Below are positions 44,875 through 54,179 of a stretch of DNA of 64,000 nucleotides, piece by piece. Location of the stretch: the NCBI GenBank assembly GCA_000632805.1, contig CP007444.1, forward strand, positions 5,258,772-5,322,771, read 5' to 3'. How positions within the stretch are numbered: position 1 is the stretch's first letter; each line of letters starts with the position of its first letter. A program made the position numbers and the translations under genes. The notes under the pieces are model-generated. The model searched no databases, was not told the DNA's origin, and saw only the letters and a program-made list of their open reading frames with translations. The stretch is from Dyella jiangningensis (GTDB taxonomy: Bacteria > Pseudomonadota > Gammaproteobacteria > Xanthomonadales > Rhodanobacteraceae).

Positions 44875-45809
44875 GGCACGAACTCCTTGCTGCGATCGCG
44901 GCCCAACAGGAAGCCGGTCGGGTTGTCGTCGAGCCGGCGCGCGACACCGCGCAGCGATCCGGCGGCATCGCGCAATTCGCGGATGGCGGGCGCGAGCTCG
45001 CTGAAGCCCTGCATGCCACCGTTGATCGAGGCACGATTGTCGTTGACCAGGCGATCGATGTTGGCGGTGACGCGTTCCACCGAGGCCAGTGCATTCCTCG
45101 CGCTGTCGAGTGTGGCCTTGCCCTGGTTGTCGACCAGTCCATTGGCCGACTGCACCAGTTTCTGGGTTTGCGCGAGGGTGTCGTTCGCCTGCTTGCTGGC
45201 TTCGGCCAGCTGCTTGAGCAGCGTGCGAATGTCATCGCGCTGGTCGGCGATGGCGCCGGTAGCTTTGTCCAGGTGGTCGAGCGTGCGGCCGATGCGGTCC
45301 ATGTTCTCGGGTGACAGCAAGGCGCTGGCGCGAGCCACCACATCGTTGATGTTCATCACCAAGTCTTCGCCATTGGCCAGGATGCGGCTGAGCGGCGAGG
45401 GATCGGCCACGATGACTGGCAGGTTGCCATTCTTGCCCTCCAGCGGCGGACTGCCAGGCGAGCCGCCGCTGAGCTGGATCACTGCCAGACCGGTCACGCC
45501 GGTCAAGGCCAGCTTGGCATGCGTGTCCTGGCGTACCGGCGTGTCGCCGCCAAGACGGATCAGTGCCAGCACCTTGCGTGGGTCCTGCTTGTCGAGCTTG
45601 AGCTGCGTGACGTCGCCCACCTTGATGCCGTTGTAGTTCACCGCGCTTCCTTGCGAGAGGCCCGTGACGGCTTCGTTGAAAACCACCTGGTAATAGGCGA
45701 ACTCGCGATCGGAGCTGGACTTGGCCAGCCACAGTCCGAACAGCATGGCCGCTGCCACCACGATCACGGTGAACAGGCCGATCAATACATGATGGGCGCG
45801 GGTTTCCAT
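44871..45809 (-). CDS. MlaD-family (MCE) substrate-binding protein
   Basis: This encodes 312 aa. One N-terminal TM segment (LIGLFTVIVVAAAMLFGLWL) is followed by the MCE domain (about 40-115; VNYNGIKVGDV, LTGVTGLAVIQLSGG). A long helical region (about 150-290) probably forms the tube of PqiB/Mla-like assemblies. It binds phospholipids in the periplasm for the ABC transporter encoded upstream. Confidence 0.9.
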   Translation of the reverse strand: METRAHHVLIGLFTVIVVAAAMLFGLWLAKSSSDREFAYYQVVFNEAVTGLSQGSAVNYNGIKVGDVTQLKLDKQDPRKVLALIRLGGDTPVRQDTHAKLALTGVTGLAVIQLSGGSPGSPPLEGKNGNLPVIVADPSPLSRILANGEDLVMNINDVVARASALLSPENMDRIGRTLDHLDKATGAIADQRDDIRTLLKQLAEASKQANDTLAQTQKLVQSANGLVDNQGKATLDSARNALASVERVTANIDRLVNDNRASINGGMQGFSELAPAIRELRDAAGSLRGVARRLDDNPTGFLLGRDRSKEFVP

Positions 45810-45815
45810 GTCACT

Positions 45816-46625
45816 TCACCTCGGGCGAGTTGCGTCGGCGTGCGCTTCTTCCGCAGCGCGGCCGCGCGGGCCGTGGAAATACGATTGCACCCAGGCGTCG
45901 TCGGTCTTGGCGACTTCGTCGAGCGGGCCAACCACCAGCACTTTCTTCTGCGCGAGCACGGCCACGCGGTCGCAGATGGTGTAGAGCGTGTCTAGGTCGT
46001 GGGTTACCAGAAACACGGTGAGCCCCAGTGCGTTGCGCAGGGTGAGGATCAACTGGTCGAATGCCGCGGCGCTGATGGGGTCGAGGCCGGCGGTGGGTTC
46101 GTCCAAAAACAGGATCTCCGGATCGAGCGCCAGTGCGCGGGCCAGCGCGGCACGCTTCACCATGCCGCCCGAAAGCTCCGAGGGGTACTTGGTTTCGGTG
46201 CCCGCGGGCAGCCCTGCCAGCGCGAGCTTCACACCGGCAAGCGCCTGTGCATCCGGTCGCGCGAGGCCGGCATGTTCGATCAGTGGCATCGCCACGTTCT
46301 CGACGACATTGAGCGAAGAGAACAGGGCGCCATTCTGGAACAGCACGCCAAAGCGACGTTCCACCAGAGAGCGCTGATCCGGTGAAAGATGAAGCAGATC
46401 CTGGCCGAACACATGCACGCTGCCCGCCGTAGGCCGACGCAGCCCGACGATGCTACGGAGCAACACGGATTTGCCCGTGCCGGAGCCGCCGACCACGCCG
46501 AGTATCTCGCCACGACGCACATCGAGATCCAGATGCTCATGCACGGCCTGGCTGCCGAAGCGGTTGACCAGGTCGCGCACCTGGATCACGTCATCCTGCG
46601 GCTGGGATTTGGCGATCGCGTTCAC
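45816..46625 (-). CDS. ABC transporter ATPase, MlaF-like
   Basis: This encodes 269 aa. Walker A GGSGTGKSVLLRSI, signature LSGGMVKRAALARAL, Walker B EILFLDEPTAGLDP and the His switch VTHDLDTL are all present. It powers the MCE-type lipid transporter. Its start overlaps the permease stop by four bases, and the MCE gene follows after 6 bp. Confidence 0.93.
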   Translation of the reverse strand: MNAIAKSQPQDDVIQVRDLVNRFGSQAVHEHLDLDVRRGEILGVVGGSGTGKSVLLRSIVGLRRPTAGSVHVFGQDLLHLSPDQRSLVERRFGVLFQNGALFSSLNVVENVAMPLIEHAGLARPDAQALAGVKLALAGLPAGTETKYPSELSGGMVKRAALARALALDPEILFLDEPTAGLDPISAAAFDQLILTLRNALGLTVFLVTHDLDTLYTICDRVAVLAQKKVLVVGPLDEVAKTDDAWVQSYFHGPRGRAAEEAHADATRPR

Positions 46626-47767
46626 CAGCCCATCTCCATGTAGAACAAGGCTGCCAGGGCATCGAGCAGGATCACCACGAAGATCGACTGCACCACGGCA
46701 GAGGTGGTGTGTTCGCCCACGGATTCCGCGCTGCCGGTGACCTTGAAGCCTTCGAGGCAGCCGATCACCGCGATCACGAAGGCGAATACCGGTGCCTTCG
46801 CCATGCCGACCAGGAAATGCCGCACGCCGATGTCCGACTTCACCAGGTTGAGGAACATCACCGGCGAAATGTCCAGCACCAGCGCGCAGACCAGGCCGCC
46901 ACCGACGAGGCCGGCGATCATGGCCAGGAAGGTGAGCATGGGCAGCGAGACGAGCATGGCGAGCACGCGCGGCAGCACCAGCAGCTCCATCGGGTCCAGG
47001 CCCAGTGCGCGGATCGCATCGATCTCTTCGTTCGCCTTCATCGAGCCGATCTGCGCGGTGAAAGCGCTGGCGGTGCGGCCGGCCATCAGGATGGCGGTGA
47101 GCAGCACGCCGAATTCGCGCAGGAACGAATAGGCGACCAGGTCCACCGTATAGATGGTGGCGCCGAAATCCTTCAGCACCGTGGAGCCGAGGAAGGCCAC
47201 CACCGCGCCGACCATGAAGGTGAGAAGGGCGACGATGGGCACGGCGTCCAGCCCGGTTTCCTCCACGTGCGCGACCAGCGACGTGGTGCGCCAGCGACGC
47301 GGGCGCAAGACCGTGCGGGCGAAGGTCTCCAGGGTGAGGCCGATGAAACCGAGCAGGCGCACCTGTTGGTGGTAGACGTGCTCCATGGCCGCGCCGATGC
47401 GCGCCAGCAGCTCGAGGACGGTATTGCCGCGGGGGCGTGGTTTTGGCTCGACATATTCGGCCATGGCCTTGCCGACCGTTTGCAACAAGGCACGCTGGGC
47501 CGCTGGCATATGGGGATCGGCCTGGGCCAGGTCGCCCAGCCGTGCAGCGCCAAGCAGGCCGGCGAGCAGCGAGGCACCGGCGGTATCCAGCGAGCCAAGG
47601 CCGCTGAGGTCGATGGGCGTGGCCTTGTCCAGCCGGCTTTTAAGAGCGGCGATGGAGCGTTCCAGTGTCGCGTAATGCAAGAGCGTCCAGTCGCCCGCCA
47701 CGCGCAGGGAAGGCGGCGTGGTGCTGGCATCGAGTTGTGCGCTTCCTGTCGCCATCGATGGGTTCAT
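46622..47767 (-). CDS. MlaE-family permease with N-terminal STAS-like domain
   Basis: This encodes 381 aa. Residues about 20-75 form a STAS-like unit (LRVAGDWTLLHYATL; DLSGLGSLDTAGASLLAGL). The MlaE permease follows from about 110: VAHVEETGLDAVPIVALLTF, GRTASAFTAQIGSMKANEEIDAI, and DISPVMF. In E. coli the STAS partner (MlaB) is separate, while here it is fused. The protein starts the four-gene operon, divergent from cysD. Confidence 0.9.
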   Translation of the reverse strand: MNPSMATGSAQLDASTTPPSLRVAGDWTLLHYATLERSIAALKSRLDKATPIDLSGLGSLDTAGASLLAGLLGAARLGDLAQADPHMPAAQRALLQTVGKAMAEYVEPKPRPRGNTVLELLARIGAAMEHVYHQQVRLLGFIGLTLETFARTVLRPRRWRTTSLVAHVEETGLDAVPIVALLTFMVGAVVAFLGSTVLKDFGATIYTVDLVAYSFLREFGVLLTAILMAGRTASAFTAQIGSMKANEEIDAIRALGLDPMELLVLPRVLAMLVSLPMLTFLAMIAGLVGGGLVCALVLDISPVMFLNLVKSDIGVRHFLVGMAKAPVFAFVIAVIGCLEGFKVTGSAESVGEHTTSAVVQSIFVVILLDALAALFYMEMGW

Positions 47768-47953
47768 GAGGCGGATGGTAGTGGAGTCTTGCGCATGTCA
47801 GGTGACGAAATGATGGGGCTGGTGTCGCCATCGATCCTGAAGCGTTCCCGGTGGACAGCGACGCGGCTTCCTGTTCATTGCGGGTTTTTCGGCTAGATTT
47901 AGGGCAATAAGTACCCGGCCTGGGTGCTTTGCGGTCATCGACAGAAAATACAT

Positions 47954-48856
47954 ATGCCACTCTTGTCCCACCTGGACGCACTCGAAGCCGAGAGCATCCA
48001 CATCTTCCGCGAGACGGCAGCCGCGTTCCGGCGCCCGGTCATGCTGTATTCCATCGGCAAGGATTCCTCGGTCCTGCTGCATCTGTTGCGCAAGGCCTTT
48101 TATCCGGCCCGCCCGCCGATGCCGCTGCTGCACGTGGATACCACCTGGAAGTTCCGCGAGATGATCGCGTTCCGCGACCAGATCGCCGCCGAAGGTGATG
48201 TCGAGGTGCTGGTGCATATCAACGAGGAGGGCCTGCGCCAGGGCATCTCGCCGCTGACCCACGGCTCGGCCGTGCACACCGACGTGATGAAGACGGTGGG
48301 GCTGAAGCAGGCGCTGGACAAGTACGGTTTCGATGCGGCCATCGGCGGTGCCCGCCGCGACGAAGAGAAGTCGCGCGCCAAGGAGCGCGTGTTTTCCTTC
48401 CGCAATGCGCAGCACCGCTGGGATCCCAAGCACCAGCGTCCGGAGCTGTGGCACACGTACAACACGCAGATCCACCAGGGCGAGAGCGTACGCGTATTTC
48501 CGCTTTCCAACTGGACGGAGATGGACGTATGGCACTACATCCGCCGGGAAAACATCCCCGTGGTGCCGCTGTACTTCGCTAAGCCCCGCCCGGTGGTGGA
48601 GCGCGACGGCGCGCTGATCATGGTTGATGACGAGCGTTTCACGCTGCGCGAAGGCGAAGCCGTGCAGATGCGCGAGGTGCGCTTCCGCACGCTGGGTTGC
48701 TACCCGCTCACTGGCGCGGTGGAGTCGTCGGCCGACACCCTGGACAAGATCATCGACGAAATGGCGGCATCGCGCAGCTCCGAGCGCCAGGGCCGAATGA
48801 TCGACCACGACGGCAGCGCCTCCATGGAGCGCAAGAAGCAGGAGGGCTATTTCTGA
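47954..48856 (+). CDS. cysD: Sulfate adenylyltransferase subunit 2
   Basis: This encodes 300 aa. The PP-loop is [18 protein letters not shown] (about residue 33). [31 protein letters not shown] and [15 protein letters not shown] are typical CysD motifs. It forms APS from sulfate and ATP together with CysN. The ATG at 47954 is the family start; the frame's earlier start at 47924 is not. Its stop overlaps the cysNC start by one base. Confidence 0.95.
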   Translation: MPLLSHLDALEAESIHIFRETAAAFRRPVMLYSIGKDSSVLLHLLRKAFYPARPPMPLLHVDTTWKFREMIAFRDQIAAEGDVEVLVHINEEGLRQGISPLTHGSAVHTDVMKTVGLKQALDKYGFDAAIGGARRDEEKSRAKERVFSFRNAQHRWDPKHQRPELWHTYNTQIHQGESVRVFPLSNWTEMDVWHYIRRENIPVVPLYFAKPRPVVERDGALIMVDDERFTLREGEAVQMREVRFRTLGCYPLTGAVESSADTLDKIIDEMAASRSSERQGRMIDHDGSASMERKKQEGYF

Positions 48857-50742
48857 TGGCGACCGTGGATATCGCGCCGACCTCGACGGCTCCCTCGCAG
48901 TTGCTGCGTTTCATCACCTGCGGCAGCGTCGACGACGGCAAGAGCACCTTGCTGGGGCGCCTTCTGTACGACGCCGGCATGGTGCCGGACGACCAGCTCG
49001 CCGCCTTGGCGCGTGACAGCCGCAAGCTGCACGCGGATGCTCCCGATGCGCTCGACTTCTCCCTGCTTACCGACGGTCTCGACGCCGAGCGCCAGCAGGG
49101 CATCACCATCGACGTGGCCTACCGCTATTTCCATACGCCGCGCCGCAGTTTCATCGTGGCCGACTGTCCGGGGCACGAACAGTACACGCGCAACATGGCC
49201 ACCGGCGCCTCGAACGCCGGGCTGGCGGTGGTGCTCATCGATGCCCGCAAGGGCGTGCTGTCGCAGACGAGGCGGCATACCTACATCTGCGCGCTGATGG
49301 GCATCCGCCAGGTCGTGGTGGCGGTGAACAAGATGGATCTGGTGGATTGGCGCGAAGACATCTACGCCGCCATCGCCCACGAGTACCGCGAACTTGCCAC
49401 GCAACTGGGTATCGCGCAGGTCCACTGCCTTCCGGTGGTGGCGCCTACCGGCGACAACGTGGGAAGTCGCTCCGAACGCATGGCGTGGTACGACGGCCCC
49501 AGTCTGCTCCAATTGCTGGAATCGGCCGACACCGCTCCGGCGCAGGGCGCCGAGTTCCGCATGCCGGTGCAATGGGTGAATCGTCCTGATGCCTCGTTCC
49601 GAGGTTATGCCGGCACCGTCTGCGGTGGACGTGTCGCCGTCGGTGATGAGGTCGTGGTGCAGCCGGCCATGCGTCGTGCGCGCATCGAGCGCATCGTCAC
49701 CGCCGACGGTGATCTTCCGCACGCATCGGACGGCCAGGCCGTGACGCTGACGCTGGACCGTGAAATCGACGTGAGTCGCGGCGATGTCATCGCCGATGCC
49801 GCACGCCCGGCACCGGTCGCCGACCAGTTCGCCGCCCATGTGCTGTGGATGGGCGACGAACCCCTGCTGCCCAATCGCGCCTATTGGCTGAAGATCGGCA
49901 CGCACACGGTCAATGCGCGCATTACCACCATCAAGCACAAGGTAGACGTGAACACGCAGGCCGAGCTGGCTGCGCGGCGTCTGGAGCTAAACGAGGTCGG
50001 CTACTGCAACATCGATCTCGACCATGCCATCGCCTTCGAGTCCTATGCCGACAACCGCACGCTCGGCGGCTTCGTGCTGATCGACCGGCAGACCAATGCC
50101 ACCGTCGGCTGCGGCATGCTGGACTTCGCGCTGCGCCGCGCTGCCAACGTGCACTGGCAGCACACCGACCTGGACAAGCATGCTCGCAGCCTCAGCAAGG
50201 GTCAGCAGTCGCGCTGCCTGTGGTTCACCGGTCTGTCCGGCGCGGGCAAGTCCACCATCGCCAACCTGGTCGAACGCCGCCTGCACGCCCTGGGCTATCA
50301 CACGTACATGCTGGACGGCGACAACCTGCGCCATGGTTTGAACAAGGACCTGGGCTTCACGCCGGAGGCGCGCGTGGAAAACGTGCGCCGCGTGGCCGAG
50401 GTGTCGCACCTGATGGTCGACGCCGGCCTGGTGGTGCTGGTCTGCGTCATCTCGCCCTTCCAGAGCGAGCGCCGCTTCGCCCGCAGTCTCTTCGACGACG
50501 GCGAGTTCCTGGAGGTGTTCGTCGACACCACGCTGGAAGAATGCGAGCGGCGTGATCCGAAGGGCCTGTACCGCAAGGCACGCGCCGGCGAGATCATCAA
50601 CTTCACCGGCATCGACTCGCCGTACGAGGCGCCCGAGCAGCCCGAGCTGCACCTGCGCACGAGCGGGTTGCGGCCTGAGCAACTGGCGGAACAGGTGGTG
50701 GAGCAGCTGCTTGCCGGCATGGGCGAGACCTATGCGCGCTGA
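48856..50742 (+). CDS. cysNC: Sulfate adenylyltransferase subunit 1 / APS kinase fusion
   Basis: This encodes 628 aa. The N-terminal GTPase (CysN, 1-430) has [30 protein letters not shown] and NKMDL. The C-terminal APS kinase (CysC, about 440-628) has [33 protein letters not shown] and [14 protein letters not shown]. The fusion activates sulfate to APS and then PAPS, for cysteine synthesis and sulfation. It is common in Xanthomonadales and Pseudomonas. Confidence 0.95.
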   Translation: MATVDIAPTSTAPSQLLRFITCGSVDDGKSTLLGRLLYDAGMVPDDQLAALARDSRKLHADAPDALDFSLLTDGLDAERQQGITIDVAYRYFHTPRRSFIVADCPGHEQYTRNMATGASNAGLAVVLIDARKGVLSQTRRHTYICALMGIRQVVVAVNKMDLVDWREDIYAAIAHEYRELATQLGIAQVHCLPVVAPTGDNVGSRSERMAWYDGPSLLQLLESADTAPAQGAEFRMPVQWVNRPDASFRGYAGTVCGGRVAVGDEVVVQPAMRRARIERIVTADGDLPHASDGQAVTLTLDREIDVSRGDVIADAARPAPVADQFAAHVLWMGDEPLLPNRAYWLKIGTHTVNARITTIKHKVDVNTQAELAARRLELNEVGYCNIDLDHAIAFESYADNRTLGGFVLIDRQTNATVGCGMLDFALRRAANVHWQHTDLDKHARSLSKGQQSRCLWFTGLSGAGKSTIANLVERRLHALGYHTYMLDGDNLRHGLNKDLGFTPEARVENVRRVAEVSHLMVDAGLVVLVCVISPFQSERRFARSLFDDGEFLEVFVDTTLEECERRDPKGLYRKARAGEIINFTGIDSPYEAPEQPELHLRTSGLRPEQLAEQVVEQLLAGMGETYAR

Positions 50743-51050
50743 CAGGCTCAGCCGTCTCGATGCGTCAGCTTGGCGCAGGTCGGAACGCATCGGATAACGA
50801 GCGCTCGTCGTGATCGAACCGCCATGCGACCGCATGGCGCGGTCGAGCGGCAGGCGGGCCGGACATCGCACGACCGAAAGCCGGGCGGCGCAAGCAAGAC
50901 GCACAGCTGTTCGATGCGTCATTCTCCTTCGAGGCATGTTGCGCTGCACGACCGTGGCGATACGCCCGCGCACGGCGTGCGCGGCGCGCTCGGCTTGGAA
51001 TGTATCCATGTGGCCGGCGATAATGTCGCTTTCCCCAGAGCTCGACTGCG
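50743..51050. other. Intergenic gap cysNC-gcvT
   Basis: About 300 bp without a supported gene. An 8-bp stem CGCCATGC (50820-50827) / GCATGGCG (50832-50839) with GACC loop lies in it but has no T-run. I looked for a glycine riboswitch before gcvT and saw no convincing one. The gcvT promoter should lie near 50950-51030. Confidence 0.35.
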
Positions 51051-52151
51051 ATGACCGAGAAGACCGTACTCAATGACACCCACCGCGCGCTGGGTGCGCG
51101 CATGGTCGATTTCGGCGGCTGGGACATGCCGATCAACTACGGCTCGCAGATCGAGGAGCATCACGTCGTGCGCCGCGACGCCGGCATGTTTGACGTCTCG
51201 CACATGACGGTGGTGGACCTGCATGGCCCGCGCACGCGCGAGTTCCTGCGCCATCTCGTCGCCAACAATGTCGACAAGCTGAAGGTGCAGGGCAAGGCGC
51301 TCTATACGTGCATGCTCAACGAGCAGGGCGGCGTGGTGGACGACCTGATCGTCTACTTCCTGGGCGAGGAGTTTTTCCGCCTGGTCGTGAACGCGGCTAC
51401 CCGCGCCAAGGACCTGGCATGGATCGAACAGCACGCGAAGGCGTTCGACGTGCAGGTCAAGGAGCGCCCCGACTTCGCCATGATCGCCGTACAGGGCCCC
51501 AACGCCCGCGCCAAGGTGATCGGCCTGTTGGCCGAAGTTGACCATGAGCGCATCGGCAAGCTCGGCAAGTTCGCCGCCGCCGCCGCACAAGGCCCGCATG
51601 GCATGCCGTTGTTCGTGGCGCGTACCGGTTATACCGGTGAGGACGGCTTCGAAATCATCGTCCCGCAGGAGCACGCCGTGGCCTTGTGGGAAGCGCTCGC
51701 TGCCGCAGGCGTCGCCCCGGCTGGCCTCGGCGCGCGCGACACGCTGCGCCTGGAAGCGGGCATGAATCTCTACGGCCAGGATATGGACGACGACGTATCG
51801 CCATGGGAGGCCAACCTCGGCTGGACCATCGCGCTGGATGAAGGCCGCGACTTCATCGGTCGCAAGGCGCTGGAGGCGCAGAAGGCGGCTGGCGTGAAGC
51901 GCGTCATGGTTGGCCTCGTGCTCGACGAGAAAGGCGTGTTGCGCCACGGGCAGACCGTGCTCACCGCCAACGGTAACGGCGAAGTCCTCTCCGGCAGCTT
52001 CGCGCCCACCCTCAACAAGGCGGTCGCTTTCGCACGCATTCCGGCGGGCGAGCCGGGCGACGTGCGGGTCGATATCCGCGGCAAGGAGGTGCCGGTGCGC
52101 GTGGTGAAGTATCCGTTCGTGCGCGACGGCAAGCCCTGCGAGGGCATCTGA
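51051..52151 (+). CDS. gcvT: Glycine cleavage system T protein (aminomethyltransferase)
   Basis: This encodes 366 aa. It starts [26 protein letters not shown], with [46 protein letters not shown] and [34 protein letters not shown], all GcvT motifs. It transfers the methylene group from the H protein to tetrahydrofolate. gcvH follows 100 bp downstream. gcvP is not in the window. Confidence 0.96.
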   Translation: MTEKTVLNDTHRALGARMVDFGGWDMPINYGSQIEEHHVVRRDAGMFDVSHMTVVDLHGPRTREFLRHLVANNVDKLKVQGKALYTCMLNEQGGVVDDLIVYFLGEEFFRLVVNAATRAKDLAWIEQHAKAFDVQVKERPDFAMIAVQGPNARAKVIGLLAEVDHERIGKLGKFAAAAAQGPHGMPLFVARTGYTGEDGFEIIVPQEHAVALWEALAAAGVAPAGLGARDTLRLEAGMNLYGQDMDDDVSPWEANLGWTIALDEGRDFIGRKALEAQKAAGVKRVMVGLVLDEKGVLRHGQTVLTANGNGEVLSGSFAPTLNKAVAFARIPAGEPGDVRVDIRGKEVPVRVVKYPFVRDGKPCEGI

Positions 52152-52254
52152 TCCCGCATCACTACTCGGCGGCATGCATCCCATGTTGCCAGGCAGGTGA
52201 AGCGGCTAGAATTGCCGCTCCACCATCACCCGACATCAACGACTGGATCCGATC

Positions 52255-52650
52255 ATGAGCGAGATTCCCGGCGATCTGAAATTCCTCAAGTCCCACGAAT
52301 GGGCTCGCGTCGAAGACGACGGCCTGGTGCGCGTGGGTATCTCCGACCATGCCCAGGGCCAGCTGGGTGACCTCGTCTACGTCGAGCTGCCGGAAATCGG
52401 TGCCGCCGTGCAGGCCGGTCATGGCGTGGCGGTGGTCGAGTCGGTCAAGGCCGCCTCTGACATCTATTCCCCGGTATCGGGCGAGATCGTTGCGGTCAAC
52501 GAAGCCCTCAACGACAAGCCGGAAACCATCAATGAAGACGCCTTCGGCGACGGCTGGATCTTCCTGGTTCGCGCCAGCGATCGCGGCGAATTGAACGAAC
52601 TGCTCGATGCCGACGCTTACGCGGAACTGGTCGAAAACGAAGACCACTGA
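52255..52650 (+). CDS. gcvH: Glycine cleavage system H protein
   Basis: This encodes 131 aa, the normal length. The lipoyl-lysine lies in [14 protein letters not shown] (about residue 65). [12 protein letters not shown] at the N-terminus, and GDGWIFLV near the C-terminus are typical. It shuttles the aminomethyl group between P and T proteins. A strong terminator follows. Confidence 0.96.
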   Translation: MSEIPGDLKFLKSHEWARVEDDGLVRVGISDHAQGQLGDLVYVELPEIGAAVQAGHGVAVVESVKAASDIYSPVSGEIVAVNEALNDKPETINEDAFGDGWIFLVRASDRGELNELLDADAYAELVENEDH

Positions 52651-52673
52651 TCCCCGCATTCGACGCTTTGCCC

Positions 52674-52708
52674 GACGCCGGCCGCCCCAAGCGGCCGGCG
52701 TCTTTTTT
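52674..52708 (+). terminator. Rho-independent terminator of gcvTH
   Basis: GACGCCGGCCGC (52674-52685) pairs perfectly with GCGGCCGGCGTC (52691-52702) and is followed by six T. Confidence 0.92.
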
Positions 52709-53191
52709 GAGTGACGAGTGCTCTGCATCACATTCGCCGAGGTCTTCGTTTCTGGTTCGGATGACTTCGAAAATCGATGCATCGCGTCTCGACGTCCATG
52801 CCGTTAGAAGTCCAATACGAAGGTGGACGATCGGGCGGGGCGGACCTTCGTGGAGGTCGTTCGGCGTCCTCAGGCGTCGGTTGACGGGGTCGGGGCGGCA
52901 TTCTGTCCCTACCCGCCAAAGAAAATTTCAGTCGTGTTTTGTTCATCCAAAATGGGGCACCGGAGAGGCGCGCGCGGCATGAGACAGTCGCGCCAGGATG
53001 AATGAGACAGTCCATTGCCGGCCATTAGTCCTATTTGACTTATATGCCTTGTTTTAAGCGGTTTTATGCATTTTGAGATAATCGATGCATGGTTTCGTTT
53101 AGCGGTATGGACGTCTGATCAAAAATGCATCAAGACCCCCTCAGGCCTTGTCGGGCGGGGGTTTGGACCCTCCTGGGGGTGGGTGAAACGG
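52709..53191. other. Low-GC intergenic region upstream of metJ-like gene
   Basis: No gene is supported. AATCGATGCAT occurs twice, at 52772-52782 and 53080-53090. GGACGTCT at 53109-53116 matches the MetJ met-box consensus AGACGTCT in seven of eight bases, but only a weak neighbour box (AGCGGTAT) adjoins it. Confidence 0.4.
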
Positions 53192-53243
53192 ATTGATTTC
53201 GTGTTTAAAATCAATTGACAGCTGAAATCTTCAGGAATAGCTT
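53192..53243 (+). promoter_or_regulatory. Candidate promoter and inverted-repeat operator of metJ-like gene
   Basis: ATTGATTT (53192-53199) and AAATCAAT (53208-53215) form an 8-bp inverted repeat whose last base is the first of a perfect TTGACA -35 box (53215-53220). A weak -10, TAGCTT, lies at 53238-53243 after a 17-bp spacer. A dimeric regulator could block this promoter (inference). Confidence 0.4.
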
Positions 53244-53271
53244 TCGCATCGGAACACGGAGAACGGGTGCC

Positions 53272-53838
53272 ATGGCAACATCGAAATTCATCAAACCTTA
53301 TATCGAGCATGGAGAGAAAGCCGGCGCAGTACGCAAGATCACGGTGTCGATTCCCTTGCACGTGTTGAGGCCCCTATCTGACGAACGCACCCGGCGTCAG
53401 GTAAACAATCTTCGGCACGCCACCAATAGCGATCTGCTTGTGGAGGCGTTCCTACATGCTTTTACTGGGCAACCACTGCCAACTGATGAGGAGCTGAGAC
53501 GAACTATGGCCACTGCCAAGAAAGCCGCAAAGAAACCCGCCGCCAAGAAGGCGAGCAAGAAGACCGCTGTGAAGAAGGCCGCCGCGAAGAAGCCGGTTGC
53601 CCGCAAGCCGGCCGCCAAGAAGGCTGCCAAGAAGGTCGCCAAGAAGGCTGTTGCTAAGAAGCGCCCGGCTGCCGCCAAGAAGGCTGCCGTGAAGAAGGTT
53701 GCTACCAAGAAGGTGGCGAAGAAGGCCACTGCCAAGAAGCGCACCGTGAAGAAGGCCGCTGCCGCCAAGGTGGTCAAGGCCACCAAGGCTGCCAAGGCCC
53801 CCAAGGCTGCTAAGGCTGCTAAGGCTGCCAAGAAGTAA
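53272..53838 (+). CDS. metJ: MetJ repressor domain fused to histone-H1-like Lys/Ala-rich tail
   Basis: This encodes 188 aa in one unbroken frame. Residues 1-78 are MetJ-like: [13 protein letters not shown], the ribbon [28 protein letters not shown] (helix) and [13 protein letters not shown], very close to E. coli MetJ through its DNA-binding ribbon and SAM-binding region. The normal last 30 residues of MetJ are replaced from residue 79 by about 110 residues of AKKAAKK-type repeats, like bacterial H1-like or AlgP proteins. CGGAG precedes ATG 53272. An in-frame ATG at 53506 (residue 79) could give a free tail. It probably represses methionine genes, with the tail adding nonspecific DNA binding or compaction (inference). 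Confidence 0.85.
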   Translation: MATSKFIKPYIEHGEKAGAVRKITVSIPLHVLRPLSDERTRRQVNNLRHATNSDLLVEAFLHAFTGQPLPTDEELRRTMATAKKAAKKPAAKKASKKTAVKKAAAKKPVARKPAAKKAAKKVAKKAVAKKRPAAAKKAAVKKVATKKVAKKATAKKRTVKKAAAAKVVKATKAAKAPKAAKAAKAAKK

Positions 53839-54179
53839 GCTTTACCAATAATAGGTAATACCGACTTTTCTCCCCGCGGTGCCCAGCGCGGGGGGAGTCC
53901 TTCGAAAGAGCGATTCGTCCCGGCCCATGCCGGGACGCTTCGTTTCCGGGGTGCGAAAAATTCCTAGCGCGTCGCCGGCGCAATGCCATAGCGATGCCGC
54001 AAGTGCGCGGGGACCTTCCGAAGTGTGCATCTTGGCCGCGAAGCTATGTGCGATTTGCCGTAGTGCTGCATTGCGGTTACCTTTCGCACATCCGCGCCGC
54101 GGCGAGCCTGGGGAGGCTGCCGCTCCTGGATTCACAGGGGGAAAAAGCGCGGGTATCTGATGCCACTCGGTGAGAGATC
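53839..54179. other. Intergenic gap metJ-tonB
   Basis: About 340 bp without a supported gene, with only the hairpins around 53870-53940. The minus-strand frame across it is a GC-rich shadow without a ribosome-binding site. Confidence 0.35.
53916..53937 (+). terminator. Hairpin after metJ-like gene, possible terminator
   Basis: CGTCCCGGC (53916-53924) pairs perfectly with GCCGGGACG (53929-53937) around CCAT. CTTCGTTT follows, a poor T-tract. A larger C/G stem lies just upstream at about 53870-53900. Confidence 0.5.

Noticed and set aside
46709-47896. Long plus-strand frame antisense to the MlaE permease
   Set aside because: The product is extremely Gly/His/Asp-rich with no plausible fold; the permease is certain.
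50743-51050. Glycine riboswitch upstream of gcvT
   Set aside because: I found no convincing glycine aptamer core; the stem at 50820-50839 is a simple hairpin.
53520-53830. Tandem repeat or CRISPR-like array
   Set aside because: The repetition is coding (AKK-type repeats) without conserved spacers or constant repeat length.
53506-53838. Lys/Ala tail as a separate histone-like gene
   Set aside because: The frame is continuous with the MetJ domain and GAGGAG is 12 bases from ATG 53506, rather far; kept only as a possible second product.
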